Source of the DNA: Ooceraea biroi
Taxonomy: Eukaryota; Arthropoda; Insecta; Hymenoptera; Formicidae
Reading direction: 5' to 3'
DNA length: 64,000 bases
Assembly: GCF_003672135.1 (NCBI RefSeq)
Contig: NC_039507.1
Coordinates: 4,975,624-5,039,623 of the forward strand
The position numbers were made by a program, and so were the translations under genes. Below are positions 35,401 to 48,699 of this stretch, in pieces. Positions within the stretch are counted from its first letter, which is position 1. Every line of letters starts with the position of its first letter. The notes under the pieces were generated by a model. It worked only from the letters and a program-made list of their open reading frames with translations, was not told the origin of the DNA and searched no databases.

Positions 35401-38400
35401 AGCAGCAAAAAGTTTGATTCTGTTTCAAATTTTACTGTTACAAATTATTTTTCACATCAACGATAAAACGAGATAATAGATAAGAAAACGAGTTACTCTT
35501 GACAATGATTTAAAGTAATATAAGAATATATTACGTATATGTAATAATTATCAACCAGAAGAGAGAATAATATGCAGTATTAATATAGTAAATAATTTCA
35601 AATAATGTTAGCTTCTATCTAATTTTGCAATTATGCTGATCTATAAGCTGTACGATCATACTGCTTTGTTAAATATTGATAGTTTTTACATTATTGGACA
35701 ATAAAATATTTCATTATAACGCGATCAGAGCGCTAGGCAAAAAAGATATACAAATAGTAGTATCGTTTGTAACGAAAAACATAATATTAAGGTAATTTTT
35801 CTCTTTATTTTTCAGGATATTTCTCAAAACATGCTACTTGAAAGTAAACCAATTATCATATGTCATATGTCAAACATAATTGTTTAAAATTAAATATGAG
35901 ATTCATTTCTTATCTATAGTTACTAGAATACGAGATGATTATTGGGTTTTGACTACTCAGGTAGAAATCGATAAGTATTTTTTTGACTATGAATGCTGCA
36001 AACTGTTACTATGTACTATCAAACACTGTTTAGATAAATTATTACATATGCTTTCGCCGTTTTCTTTATGTAGTTAAGAAGAAGGATTATATATTTCAAT
36101 TCTTTTGCATAATGCGCGAAGTTTTACTATATTTTCTCTTAGATTCTTTCATTCTTATTGCAGCATGATAGCTACTTTACATTATCTGTAACCGTGAGTA
36201 GATGTTACAGTGTACATGTTCCCTTTTCGTTGTCTAGCTTTCGGCAAAAATTTACATATGTGTTAGAAATGAATATATACTATAAATCGATACTTAAACT
36301 CGTATTAATCGAATGAGCTTTCTCTAACTCGCAATAAATTGCAAACTATATCAAGTTAAGTAAACTTGAAGAGAATCTTTGCATATGTTCCTGATCATTA
36401 AGACGCTAAAATATTTTCCCGTCTGTTTGTTACAATTTGTTGTAACAAACGGTTCAATATTTTTTACAGTATTTGAAAAAGAATTTGGAAGAGAAAGTAA
36501 ACAAATTGAATTAATTAATGTACTCAATATCGATATCTATGCGAAATCAAATAATCTTTTACCGTCTTTTGCAATTGAAAAAATTCTATATAACTTAACG
36601 CGGCTATCATATGTACGCAATGGGCAGATATTCGGTAGCATTGTCTTTAATTGAATTTATATCATGCGATTTATAACAAAACTATAAGAGAGAAAGGAAT
36701 AAAAATGGTAGAATAAGGCATCTTACTTGATCAACTCCACCACATGGATGCTATTCATGCGTAGCTAGTTCGGCTGCGAGGTCACACAGCTGCAAATACT
36801 ACTATCTTGACCCTCTTAACGTAGAGACATTGTACTCGAATAAGATTCAAGGATCTATCTATCAAAATCTATCTTTTCTCTGTAGATAGTTGAGTCTTCA
36901 CCGAGAACATGTTCGGTGGTATCTATTAGACATTATAGCTGCTGGACAGAGAAAATGTAATGTAATTTGATCCGTGAAAGTGATGTAAAAATGCAAATAA
37001 TGGCAGCAAGCAGAAATGTAACATTCGTTGTTCACAAGAAAGAAAGAGAAAGTGAGAAAGAAAGAGAGGAAGGAAGGAAAGAAATATTTAAGAAGAATTA
37101 TATTAGATAGGATAATGAAGAAAAAGATTATGGTCGGGCTACACGCGTACTAGCTGACAGATGGTCCAATCATAGACTATATATATTCATAATGGGGAAA
37201 ATAAACGAGAACTTAAAAGAATAGCCTAACTGTGAAACACGAGGCCTGAGGAACGGTGTGCGGAAAACCGTGATTATTTATAAAGTGTTGTTATAGACAA
37301 AGGACACATTTGCATAGTCGCATAAAATTAATGAGGCAAAGAATTTCAACCATTTCATTAAAATTTAATCTGTGTGCGTATACGTGTACGTATACCATCA
37401 TGAACATTCTTTGGATTTTGTGCCGTCTGGAATGCAAATCAATAACGAGCAAAAATTTTCTAAAACTATCATATTGATGTAATGGAAGAGAAACAATTAA
37501 CATACGTAGTGTACTTTAAAAAAAGAGTAACTTTGGATCCACACAGTCGCTTTGTAAGACAGTTGATCGTTTGTTATTAATTAACATTCTGAAAAAATCA
37601 ATCAGAAAATATCAATCGACTGTCTGAGAGCATCTCTGCTTATCCGAAGCCATTCCTATTGCTATTCAATATATTATATAACGAACTGTATGATGCCATG
37701 GTAATGCGCTGCAAAAATGTGTCACGCAGTTTCTCAGGTGTCCTGTATTAAACACAACAAAGTTGAACAGAAATTATTATATATGATGTTAAAATATGGA
37801 GGATTTTAAACAGAGATTAAAAAGAGAAAATACACAGCAGGGAGCGGGGGTAAAGAATATTCATATATTTTCAGTGTAAATGAAGTATGTGTATATACTT
37901 GTGGTAAAATCACGTATCTTATAGCTTTAATGACTCGCTGACGCCCAAGTGGAAGCAATCCTCTTTGGTAGCGATATATCGAGATTTTCGAGGTCGCGAT
38001 CAACGACATCCCGCGATAGCAGGAAGCTGCATAGAGAGCCAGTAATTTAATGTGTTCTGTTAACAAAGATGATATGTTTCCACTCGAGGAAGAGCACGTA
38101 AAGGAGTAATCGTTTGGATGTTGATTGTTAAATGTTAGGATAGCTAGATACGACGTTATGTCCTTTCCAAGCAACTACATGTTGAGACTCGAGAGTCCTC
38201 TTCATTGCGTATGATTTGCATTTTGTCGTTTGACCGTTTTCCATCCTCATATATGTATAATTGGCATTGCACATTATTACTGTTTCGTTGAATTTCGATT
38301 GTCAACATGAATCTCCCATTTGTTATGTATTGTATTACAAAATGCTTGTTAAGTAAAATATACGATTTGATTTAACATGGACTTCTTTAGCGTACAAATT

Positions 38401-39785
38401 TCGAAGAAAAACATAAACGTGACATATTTAATTTGCAGCAATGCAGCCACTGCCGTCGCTCTTTTGCAACGAAAATTTAAAAAATTCTTATTTCGAATAT
38501 TTCGCCACTGTCTCGAAGAAATGATCTATGAATTCTTCACATTATCGAAAAGGCTCATTTTGAAAATATTTGATGTATACTAAATGTTTATACATTGTCG
38601 TTCAAGAATCTTACGTTCTATATCACCTTTATTTATTCCAAATTATTATTTATTGTACTATACTGGAAATATGTAACTATTTTATAAATAAATAGATAAC
38701 GAATGTGTATGTTGTTTGTTTTACATATTTCACATATATGTATATTGTTTGTAAAATATGCATCTTCGAACCTTCTTCATTGAAAATTTTAATTTTATTC
38801 GTTGCGTGAATATTCTTATTTAAAAATATATTTCAAAACTTCTTTTACAAAATATGAAAAAATTGCATATTTGTCGAATATAACGAACATAATGATAAAA
38901 AGTTGCACGAAAGAGTGGACGTTTTCTTTTAGAAATTAAAAAATTAAAATAAAATATTCATTCACATCATGTTCATTAAACAGGAAGTTAAAAAAAAAGA
39001 ATACGAAAGAAATAATTATACAATATGGATATGCTAGGAATATATTTAAAAGTTTATCTTCAATGCAACTATTTGTTAAAATTTTGTAAACATACAATTT
39101 TTATCACAAAAGTGCAATGCATAAATCTCTCATTATTTCTGTTCATATCCGTGACGTGCAATCTGCACACGTATGACCACCCTTTACCTGTCACGCCCGC
39201 TTTCCGCATTTGTCTTGACAATGCATTTGCACGATGCCAGCTGAGTTCACTATTCATAAAAAATCAATAATTGAAACCGAATTCCAAGTAGCCAAGTGAC
39301 GTCAGAGGATAACGCAACGACGTCCGTAAGCATTATTTATCACAGAGTGATTTATTACCGGACAGCCTGTATAAAACATTTTTTAAATCAACATTTTATT
39401 TTTTTATTTTTAAATGACGCAGAACGATGCATCTTGTGGTTGACAAAACAATGACAGACCGTGGATTAAAGCATTTTATATATGCAAATTTTCAATGTAC
39501 CTTCAACAGTTCAGTGACTGAAAGTTTCCTGGACACCATCCCCGATATATATGAGAAATTAAATTACAAATTCTGCTTTAGAATCATCAAAAATACTATA
39601 TCTTCTGTTTTATAATCAACCGTATATAATAACCGTAAAATCAACCGTAAAAATTGTTCTTCCTATTATTGTAACATGTATTTATAGACAAGAGGCCAAA
39701 ATACATCAACCATGATAGTGATTGACAAGTAAAAACATTGTCTAAAATTCTTTGAATAATTCGCATCATAAGATTGTTTTAATCC
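32493..39785. other. Gene-poor 7.3 kb between KChIP-like stop and FNTA stop
   Basis: The two genes converge here. I find no open frame with recognisable homology and no paired splice sites. Low-complexity purine tracts lie at 33957-33980 and 37037-37085, and a G-run at about 35016-35028. Part of this is presumably the 3' UTR of the KChIP-like mRNA. A candidate AATAAA lies near 33740, but the end cannot be fixed from sequence. Confidence 0.5.
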
Positions 39786-41315
39786 TCAATTCGGATTTTC
39801 AGTTTTCAGTTTCGCCGCAAGCTGACTGCCTACATAATCCCAGTATCGCCACCTTATGGTATCGTGTTTTGTCGCTAAATCTTTGCACAGCTGAAACATA
39901 AATATAACTGAAACGTTATAGATTATCCAGATAATTAAATAATAAAACGGATGAAAATAAATCGAATAACTCCCTTACCTGAGATGCAAAATTGATGTGA
40001 AACAAGGAGGTTGGGGTTTCGTTAGACGGATATCTTTCTTGACAAATGTCGATCATACAGGCCAACAAATGATTAGTGCGGCATCCGTTTTTATACATTT
40101 CTTCGCATTTTTGTCTTACTTTCTCATTGTGACCTAATCCTTTGCTATCTTGTAACAGTATCCTGATAATAAATTTTTTTTAATTAAATTTTGTTTTATT
40201 TAAAAAGAGAAAGTATGATATTTATGTAAGCACTTAACTTTTCATATTATATATTAAATATAATTACCCTCTCAAGTAATTCCAAGCGCTCTCGTTTCCC
40301 TTTACTAGTTCTATCTTTTCCAGCGCAAAGTCAATTTCTCTATCTATCACATCTTGCTCAAACTTAGTCGTATTACTTATTACAAAATAACGCTGATTCC
40401 AAGCAGAATTGTTACGGACATCTTTGTTTAACAACCGCTCCACGTATTCCAATTCTTTATCATACAGGCTGCATTCATAATAACAAAAAGCTTTTAATAT
40501 GCATATCAATTATCAAAATCATCAAAAAAATTATATTATACTATAATAATAATTCGTAGTAAAGCTATACTAACTTGAAAGTTTGTATGCACCACTGACG
40601 GTGTTGCCAGGCGTGGTAATTCTTGGCATCCTTACACAAAACGGTCTCCACAAATGCCAACTCATCACCAGGATCGTTCAACCACTCGACGATGACTTTC
40701 CTGTGATGCCAGACCTGATAATTCTTCGAGTTATACTTTATCATCCGCTCAGTGTACTCCAGCTCCTCAAGCAATTTACTTTTCTGTTCTTTACGAGTTT
40801 CAAGTATCTCTCTTCTGTATTGCCATACGGTGTAGTTGGCTGGATTGAGCCACGTACAATCAGCGGTTAGGGCCAGTGCGCGATCCGACTTTTCACCCAT
40901 CTTCAGAATGGCACGGAAGTAATCATAGGCATCCTTGACTGAAAAAATCAACGTCAATATGAGAGATTAGAATATAATTCGCAGATGATCAAGCTGAAAA
41001 AATACGGCGGAATAAGGAATAATAATAATAATAATAGGATAGAATAAGGAAACGACAATTTGTTGGAACAAACTGTTGCAAAATAACAGGTTTAATCATA
41101 AAAAAGGATGCGATAAAATGCAGTGCAGCTCTGAGTGTGCCAACGTTCGATCACTTACACTTTACGGAGTATGCTATTGCTACGATAGGATTAGGACCAT
41201 CATCCTGAGGTAAAGGAGTTACATCTCTCCAATCATCGCGGTCTTGGTACAAGACCCACGGTCTTTTTTCCTGAACGTCGGCGTAATTCGTGTCGTCGTC
41301 CGAACTGTCAGACAT
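39786..41315 (-). CDS. FNTA: Protein farnesyltransferase/geranylgeranyltransferase type-1 alpha subunit
   Basis: Complete five-exon gene of 336 residues: exons 41315-41159, 40938-40575, 40468-40268, 40162-39979 and 39890-39786, all with AG/GT borders and consistent phases. It shows the tetratricopeptide-like PPTA repeats: NPANYTVWQYRR (about residues 84-95), SKNYQVWHHRK (123-133), KNYHAWQHRQW (158-168), NSAWNQRYF and ESAWNYLRG. In characterised homologues the Lys of KNYQVWHHR takes part in catalysis; here it is Lys124. The alpha subunit pairs with either beta subunit in the cytosol and supports transfer of farnesyl or geranylgeranyl groups to CaaX-box proteins such as Ras and Rho. Length fits insect orthologues. 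The start is acidic (MSDSSDDD), with no other in-frame Met nearby. The downstream neighbour on the opposite strand is the KChIP-like gene. Confidence 0.95.
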
Positions 41316-43160
41316 GTTGTACTTTAATACAGAATTCTACGACTTATTTTTTTCCCTAATCAATTTCAGCTCTTCTCTCTCCTTCCCTCTCTGCTCGCAA
41401 TTCGCAATCCTGTCGATTCTATACGTTCTATTTGATTCTCATTGAAGAGAGATCCACTTGTTTTCTACGCTATTTACAGGCATTACGAGGCAACACCGCT
41501 CACCATTCCACCGCACTCCGAGCGAGCCCTCTACATAACCATGGTGTAGCGTGTAATCAGTAAGCTGACTCAGGACCTAAAAATGTCATGCGTCGCGAAT
41601 GGTCTGCGCGGATAATCTGGTGACTAGATGCCACCAATCAAATCCAGCTGGAGTGACTGCCAAACTCATGAAAATAAATTACGAAAAAATATTTTAATAC
41701 ATTTTCTTTCCTTTTATTGAGCTGTAACAAAGTAGCGTTACTTTAATGAAATTAAAAAACACAATTAATGCATAAATATGTATTCACCTACATGTGCGCC
41801 GTCTTGTTCTACTAACATTTGCTATTTTTGTAGTAGCTTCATAATTCAATCTTTCCAGACGCTGTTATTTTCATTTTCATTAAAACAATTGAATAATTAA
41901 ATAACGCAACGGACTTTTAATTGTTACAACCCAATATCTATTTATATTTGAAAGAAGAAGAGTAGAAAATGTTCTGAAGCTTTTCAAATGTCAATTGAAC
42001 CGCAGCTTCAGTATTTCATTTGTTTAACTTGCGGACCGGCCTCATCCGCAAAATATTTACTCCATGAATATATAAATATTTACATTAGCGCACACATATA
42101 TATATTAATACATGACTGTCTAAAATTCATATTTCTTATTGCTTGATTTAATTTAATAACAGAATGAAGAGTGAAGGAAAGAAATATACAATATGCCCGA
42201 TTAGTTATAAAAATGTTCTTCGAAACTGTAACGAGAATTAATCATGCGTACAACTCCATATTATTAAGATCTTAAGATTTATTGAATAACAGAATGAGCA
42301 ACCATAAAGTGATGTCCTTCTCTCTAAGATACTTAAAAAAGGTCAGGTAAATTGACTACATGCGACATAACAATGTTCTCTACAACAACTCGTGTGTATT
42401 ATGTATCATCTGTAGAATAAACTTGTCTGCACAAAAAAACATTCATCTCACTCTCACAGTTCTCGATTCTCATCGCGCATTCATTCATTTTGAACGTTGC
42501 TACATAACGTTTCACTATAGCAAGATATCGTGACGTGGAATCGCTAGTAAATCTCACTTCCACCTCGTTTTTGGTACAAATCGTCCTACAATTATCATAT
42601 AATTGCGAACAATATATCTCGGCGTGTCTTTCGCGCACGGTCTGTAGGCTGCAAGAATGACCATCGACTCGCATCAAACGTACATATTATTATACAAGCG
42701 ATCAACTATGTACAATTTATCGCTTCGCGTAGAAATTAACGTGCCGGATGCTTCGCGATGCAAGAGCTGGTCATCATCCGTTATGGGGGTTACAACTTAC
42801 ATGCAGAGCTACTCGAATTTTTAACAAGGAAACAAAATGTAATTTTGCACAATATTTAGAACGCAAAATTGCTTACATATAAATACTATTAAATCGTTGT
42901 TAAATCTATTAAAAGCAAGCAATGCTAATTCAAATTGCTCTCTCTCTCTCTGTAAATGTGATATCCTGTTTTCTAAATTTGCAATCGCTTTATTACTCGT
43001 TATTGCAAATAAAATTAAAATTAAGTTTACCCTCTTTTTTTTGTAACTTAAATAAGTAGCTCCTTTAAGCTTGCAAAACGAATGCTTGTACAAGTATGTG
43101 CAATTGGAATTTTTCTTCTTTTCTTTTTTTACAGAGCGTGGATTATCTATTGATTTGTAA
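41316..43160. other. Interval between FNTA start and mortalin stop
   Basis: Both genes are on the - strand. The part next to 41316 should hold the FNTA 5' UTR and promoter. The part next to 43160 should be the mortalin 3' UTR. Open frames at 42399-42677 and 42821-43258 show no family resemblance. Confidence 0.5.
42989..42994 (-). terminator. Candidate poly(A) signal of mortalin gene
   Basis: AATAAA on the - strand (tttatt on +), about 170 bases past the stop codon. This is the first canonical hexamer I see. It is a prediction only. Confidence 0.35.
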
Positions 43161-46100
43161 TTAATTCTTCTCTTCCTTCTTCTCGCCTTCGGGTTCCTGC
43201 TGCGACTGATTTTGCGATTGGTTCTCCCTTTCCGCCGCCATCTGTAAAATTGACGCATTTAAATAATGTGGCCCTTGAGCTGCGCACGTAGCAGCATAAT
43301 CGTATTTATTAATCTTCACGTAAAATTAATTCTTATTTATTATTAATTAATCTAATTAATTAAATTAATACCTTCTTGTACGCCATCTCGAACAGCTTCA
43401 AGCTTGCCTGTTGAAGTTCGTTCGTGTGTTTCTTTATTTCCTCGGGGTCCGTTTCATCCTTCTTGGCCAAAACTTCTCGCAGTTTTGCAACCAATTCCTT
43501 AAGTTTGTCACACTGTAAAACGAGAAGAATAAATATATATAAAAATATTCAGACAATCTATTAACGATGACAATTGACAGCAATATATTTCACCTCGTCC
43601 TGCGGTAACTGTGCCTTGAATTCCTCCAACTTCGCTTCCGTGTCGTGTATAATTCCCTCAGCCTGATTAACGGCCTCGACTCTCTCCTTCTTGACCTTGT
43701 CCGCCTTCGCGTATTGCTCCGCGTTTTTAACCATGTTTTCAATTTCGTCCTTGCTGAGGCCGCCGCTAGACTGAATGACGACTGCAATGAAGAGGAATCA
43801 GGCTTAAGAAAATGCGTCCCGCCGAAAACTGCGGTTTATCAGTTATTATAGAAACGACTCAGTTGAATGTTGTCCACATAGTTTACTCGATTTCGAAGTA
43901 AACTTTAGCGACGAAAAATATTGGCATCACGCGCATTATGTTTTCATGCAACGCAGGGTGAAACGACAGAAAATTCACGTACTTTGTTGCTCCTTGCCAG
44001 TTCCCTTGTCTCTGGCGGACACGTGCACTATACCGTTCGCGTCAATATCGAACGTCACCTCGATCTGCGGTACTCCCCTTGGCGCGGGTGGAATACCGAC
44101 GAGACTGAACTGCCCGAGGAGTTTGTTGTCGGTAGCCATCTCTCGCTCGCCCTGATGAACCTTGATCTCTACCTGGGTCTGGCCGTCCGCCGCCGTAGAG
44201 AACACCTGGCTCTTCTTCGTCGGTATAGTCGTGTTGCGGGAAATCAGTCTCGTGAACACACCGCCAAGTGTCTCGATACCTACACGGAAATTGAAAAAAT
44301 AATTTATCTTTTAAAGATAATACAACTCCAGTTTGTGAATCAAGTACGTAAGCACTCAGTAAATCGTTGTCTTCATTAATTTCTCAGAGAGAAGATTAGT
44401 CAAATTCATCATCTCTTGCTTCGCAAATGTGCCTGCGCGTACGATAGGAACGATTGAAACGTTAGCGGCTTACCCAACGACAACGGCGTGACGTCGAGAA
44501 GCAAAACGTCCGTAACGTCTCCCGCGAGTACGCCCCCCTGGACCGCGGCACCGACGGCCACAGCCTCGTCCGGATTCACCGCTTTCGACGGCTGCCTGCC
44601 GAAAATTTCCTGCACCGTCTGTTGCACCTTGGGAACCCTGGTCATACCGCCGACCAGCAGAACTTCACCGATCTCCGCCTTCGACACTTCCGCATCGGAA
44701 AGCGCTTTCTGACACGGTTGAACGGTACGTTTGATCAGGTCATTCACGAGACTCTCGAATTTGCTTCTCGACAGTTTAAGATTCAAATGTTTCGGCCCAC
44801 TGGAATCCATGGTGAGATAAGGCAAATTTATGTCCGTCTGGAGCGAACTCGACAGCTCGATCTTCGCCTTCTCCGAAGCCTCTTTTAGTCTCTGCATCGC
44901 CATTGCGTCCTTGGTCACGTCTATACCTTGCTGCGATTTTATTGAATCGTTAGAACCGAAGGTTATTTAAAAATTCGAATTTCGAACGAAGTGCGCGTTA
45001 AAGGCGACGCATTAAATACCTCCTTCTTGAACTCGGACACGAGGTAATTGACCAACGCATTGTCGAAATCCTCTCCACCTAAGAATGTATCTCCGTTTGT
45101 AGACTTCACTTCGAAGACGCCCTTCTGAATTTCGAGGATCGAAATATCGAATGTACCGCCGCCTAAATCGTAGACAGCGATGCTGAAAAAAAAACAGCAC
45201 GTTTCTCACAACTATCGCATGCTTTTTTTGCGCAATAGAAGAAAAAAATATTACAGGGTAAAACTCAGTAAAATGTTTCAGCATTTTACGTACAAGTATC
45301 TCAGAGACGAAAAATATGAGCATCATTGTTTTACGGAAGAATAGTTTTGATGTTTTTGATATTTTATTTTTGATATTTTTTAAAATTATTTTTCATGTAT
45401 AATTATATTAAGCTGAATTCCTTACATTTTGTCCTCTTGCTTGTCCATGCCGTACGCAAGTGCGGCCGCAGTTGGCTCGTTAATTACTCGGAGCACGTTC
45501 AATCCAGAGATCTGACCAGCGTCCTTTGTGGCTTGCCGTTGCGAGTCATTGAAGTACGCCGGTACAGTAATAACAGCATTTTTTACCGGAGTATTTAAGT
45601 AAGCTGCAGCTGTCTCCTTCATTTTCATAAGTACGAACGCTCCTATTTGACTAGGAGAGTACATCTTCCCATCGGAACCTTGCACCCACGCGTCTCCGTT
45701 GGATGCCTTCACAATTTTGTACGTTACGCTTTTCCTGTACACGTGAAGATATAAATGACAATTCATAATTGTAATAACATCGCTTGCGCATATACATGTA
45801 TGTATATTTAAAATATTTACATGTCCTTTTTTACTTCAGGATCATCAAATCTCCGCCCAATTAATCGTTTTGTTGCGTAGAATGTGTTGGAGGAATTTGT
45901 GACCGCCTGACGCTTTGCGGGCATGCCAACTAAACGCTCGTCATCTGCAATAACGGAAACAGTTTGTTACAAAGAAGCATTAAAGGAAATATAATAGAAT
46001 TATAACCAAGTTATATTATTATGAGAGAACATATATCAGAATTTATGATGTAAATTAATATACTGTTAACATAATAATAATAATTAAAAGCAATAACCTT

Positions 46101-47130
46101 TTGTAAATGCAACGTAAGACGGAGTAGTCCTAGAACCTTCAGCATTTTCTATAACTTTAGCTTGCTTGCCTTCCATCACCGCTACACATGAAAAAGTAGT
46201 TCCGAGATCGATACCGATAACTGCGCCCTTTACCCCCTCCGACCTATCATGAAAGTTTCTTCATAAAACTTGTTCTCCATGTAGAAAACCAGTACTTCAT
46301 AGCTTCTTTTAATTACTTACTTGTACCGACATTGTTGCAAATCGGTAAATCGCTGTGGCACAATGACTGTTGGAGCTACAACCTGTAGGAAGGTAACTTA
46401 TAGGTTGACACGTGTGTGAATCATGTATAATCATGATCTTACATACATTATGTAAGCGAGATATAAATCAAGAAACTATTTTATTGTCAACGATCGTGAT
46501 ATTAAAAACTTCTTTCTTGATGAAAGAATAAACCCGATATATTGTAGAAATATTCAAATAGAATCAATCTTTTTTAGATATGACAATGACAAGTCGCATA
46601 CACTTAAAGCAAACGAGATAAGAGACCAGAAATAATGCATACATGAGTTTTTTTATAAAAATCTAATTCTTGGTACAACAAAAAGTTGCAGGAAAAAATA
46701 GCACTTTTTTCCAGAGAATTAATTCGAAGACACAAAAATAACGACACGCAAAATAAAGAGTTGAGCTAAGAGTTGATCCAAGAGTACACGACAAACGTGA
46801 CGAATTCACGTAGGAATCCGCTCACGTGCCGGCTTTAAAAAATCGGCGTCGCGCCGGAATTAATGGCACGTAATAAACTCGTTGCGGTGCACGATCGCCA
46901 GGTAGCTGGAGATTTATGGCGCAGGTGTGAGCAGGGTAACGAGGATACGTCGCTAACGACAGTCTAACGTGGGTTAAATGAAGGAGCAAATAATTAGCAA
47001 CGAGTGGAAGAACCTAGCGAGAGCGGGGTCGCGACATTGGCTGACTTACATTTTTCAGGATCGTACTGAATTGTTGCTGCCTGGCGACGTTGGCGCAGCT
47101 ACGGTTCAACAGTCTCCCGACGGACAGCAT
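43161..47130 (-). CDS. HSPA9: Mitochondrial Hsp70 (mortalin, Hsc70-5 type)
   Basis: Complete 11-exon gene, 682 residues: exons 47130-47050, 46382-46321, 46243-46098, 45944-45821, 45734-45426, 45182-45020, 44930-44474, 44279-43983, 43781-43594, 43512-43372 and 43241-43161, with phases agreeing throughout. The N-terminus MLSVGRLLNRSC...RQQQF is basic and lacks acidic residues, as expected of a mitochondrial presequence. The ATPase domain starts near GIDLGTT (58-64). Further landmarks are VITVPAYFNDSQRQ, INEPTAAALAYG, VYDLGGGTFDIS, EVLLVGGMTRVPKVQ and DVTPLSLGIETLGG. The substrate domain has GVPQIEVTFDIDANGI. The end is Gln/Glu/Lys-rich. It is the matrix chaperone that drives import through the TIM23 motor, folds imported proteins and supports Fe-S cluster assembly. 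Residue 65 is Phe where most mitochondrial members have Asn (GTTNSC). Confidence 0.97.
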
Positions 47131-48168
47131 TGCGGCTCTTTTGCGGTAGCTGGTGCGTGTTTCAGCGAGAAATCAGGAGGAAACGCCGTGCGGCCGACTT
47201 CACGTGTAGTGATGCAATTCTCGTAGAGGACTATAGAGGCTCGTAATGCGCATACACGCGCGCACTTCACAGCGAACTCTGGCTGCCGGCGTCCGCCAAT
47301 CACGCACGGGTGCCGCGCGAATTCGCCAATAGCGATCGCGCATGGCTGCCCTGTCCCTCGTGACACACGCGTAACATCCCGAATGTTCTGAGGGATTGCG
47401 CATCAAACGTATTATCAAAATAAAAATCGAAGGAACAAGACGAGGCAATCGCACCTCGTAAAACCGCAAGAATGTTTTACAACTTACGTGCTGCTGCACC
47501 AAGTGCGTGTATACGAGGTAAATCGGGAAAACCTAAAGTCATCTGGCAACCGGAACTCTCGGGCGGACTTCCGGCTTTCAAAATAATACGTCGGACGTGA
47601 TGTAACCAAACGGTAAAATTACAACTGCGGAAGAGTGGAGCAACATTCAACAATGCGGGTTGGAATAAAATACAATCTAACTTATTCCTTAATTATTATG
47701 CCTATTTTTGAAAATGTTCTCTCTCTGTTTATCCTCTTTGGCGGCCAATTAAAAATTAATATAAAATATATAAGGGAAAATTGGAACAAAAGATTTGTCT
47801 CGCGCATGGAAAAAAGAATACATTATCGATATATTTTTTTATACGAATTGTGATATTTATAGGTTATAGGGGCAGTACAGAGGCATTCTTAAATTAACGT
47901 AATTTATTTGGTATACATATATATCGTTGTTAAAATAAGTTAAAGTCCTGAGAGACTAAACCTATCCGACAGATAAAGCGGTGCGTATTAGAAAATCTTC
48001 GATTTGATCGATCAAATTAATAAATTCGTATATGAATTATGTACATTAATGTATACCATGCATCATACTTAATCTCGTTATTTCTAATTGGAGCAGAATA
48101 TTTTATATACGCACACCCTTGTACACACGGCACTTTTAATTAATTTCCAAAGTTATAAATTATTATTA
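47131..48168. other. Upstream region of mortalin gene
   Basis: CpG-containing stretch (47250-47400) followed by AT-rich DNA. It presumably includes the mortalin promoter. No gene seen; the open frames on both strands lack family features. Confidence 0.5.
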
Positions 48169-48695
48169 TGTAACGATGCACCCCTCTCCGATCACTACGA
48201 TCCGAATCGGGCGTCTGTCTGGACGCGTGATACTGCTTTTGCCCGGCTAGACCATACCGGTTGTTGGCAGATCCGCTTCAGATTTGTTCTGATCAAACAC
48301 AGAAGTGAGTCTGCCAACAATTGCGTATAGTCTAGCCGGGCAAAAGCAGTATCACGCGTCCAGACTGAGACGCCCGATTCGGATTGTAGTGATCGGAGAG
48401 GATCGGGAAAGTGATCTCGTTGCTCAGATCACAGCCCTTTTATACCGAGCTGCTGTTTACTCGGTACGCGCAAGTGGGGGTCCGGGGGCGACGGCGTCGG
48501 GGCGACGGTCGGAAAACAAGTCGGAAAAATACCCCCGCTACGTCACCTTCCGGGCCTTACCCCGGCGGTTATTCGTTAAATATTCGGTACTTTATTGTGC
48601 GCATAGCGCCTTGTCTTCGTCCGCCGGATGTTCGGGCGGACGGCATCGGCGGATAGTCGGCCGGATTATACGATGCAGAGGGGTGCATCGTTACA
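48169..48695. mobile_element. 527 bp TG...CA element with internal fold-back (solo LTR or fold-back element)
   Basis: The ends are tgtaacgatgcacccctct and its reverse complement (16 or more bases paired), flanked by atta on both sides (48165-48168 and 48696-48699), a plausible 4 bp target duplication. The TG...CA ends, the length and the ttttata box at about 48438 suit a solo long terminal repeat. Inside, 48183-48272 and 48309-48401 form an inverted repeat of about 90 bp, roughly 90% identical, with a 36-base loop. That would be unusual for an LTR and more typical of fold-back elements. GC content is clearly higher than in the flanks. No protein is encoded. Confidence 0.65.
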
Positions 48696-48699
48696 ATTA

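Noticed and set aside
37806..38174. 122-codon frame on the - strand
   Set aside because: No recognisable domain, no supporting neighbouring exons, and composition like the surrounding non-coding DNA.
42821..43258. 145-codon frame overlapping the last mortalin exon
   Set aside because: It reads the mortalin end out of frame and continues into the 3' UTR. The in-frame reading is the conserved mortalin tail.
43921..44379. 152-codon frame on + opposite the mortalin gene
   Set aside because: Antisense shadow of conserved mortalin coding sequence.
47381..47388. gaatgttc as a heat-shock element upstream of mortalin
   Set aside because: Only two GAA/TTC units. Such an 8-base match is expected often by chance, and a functional element normally has three or more units.
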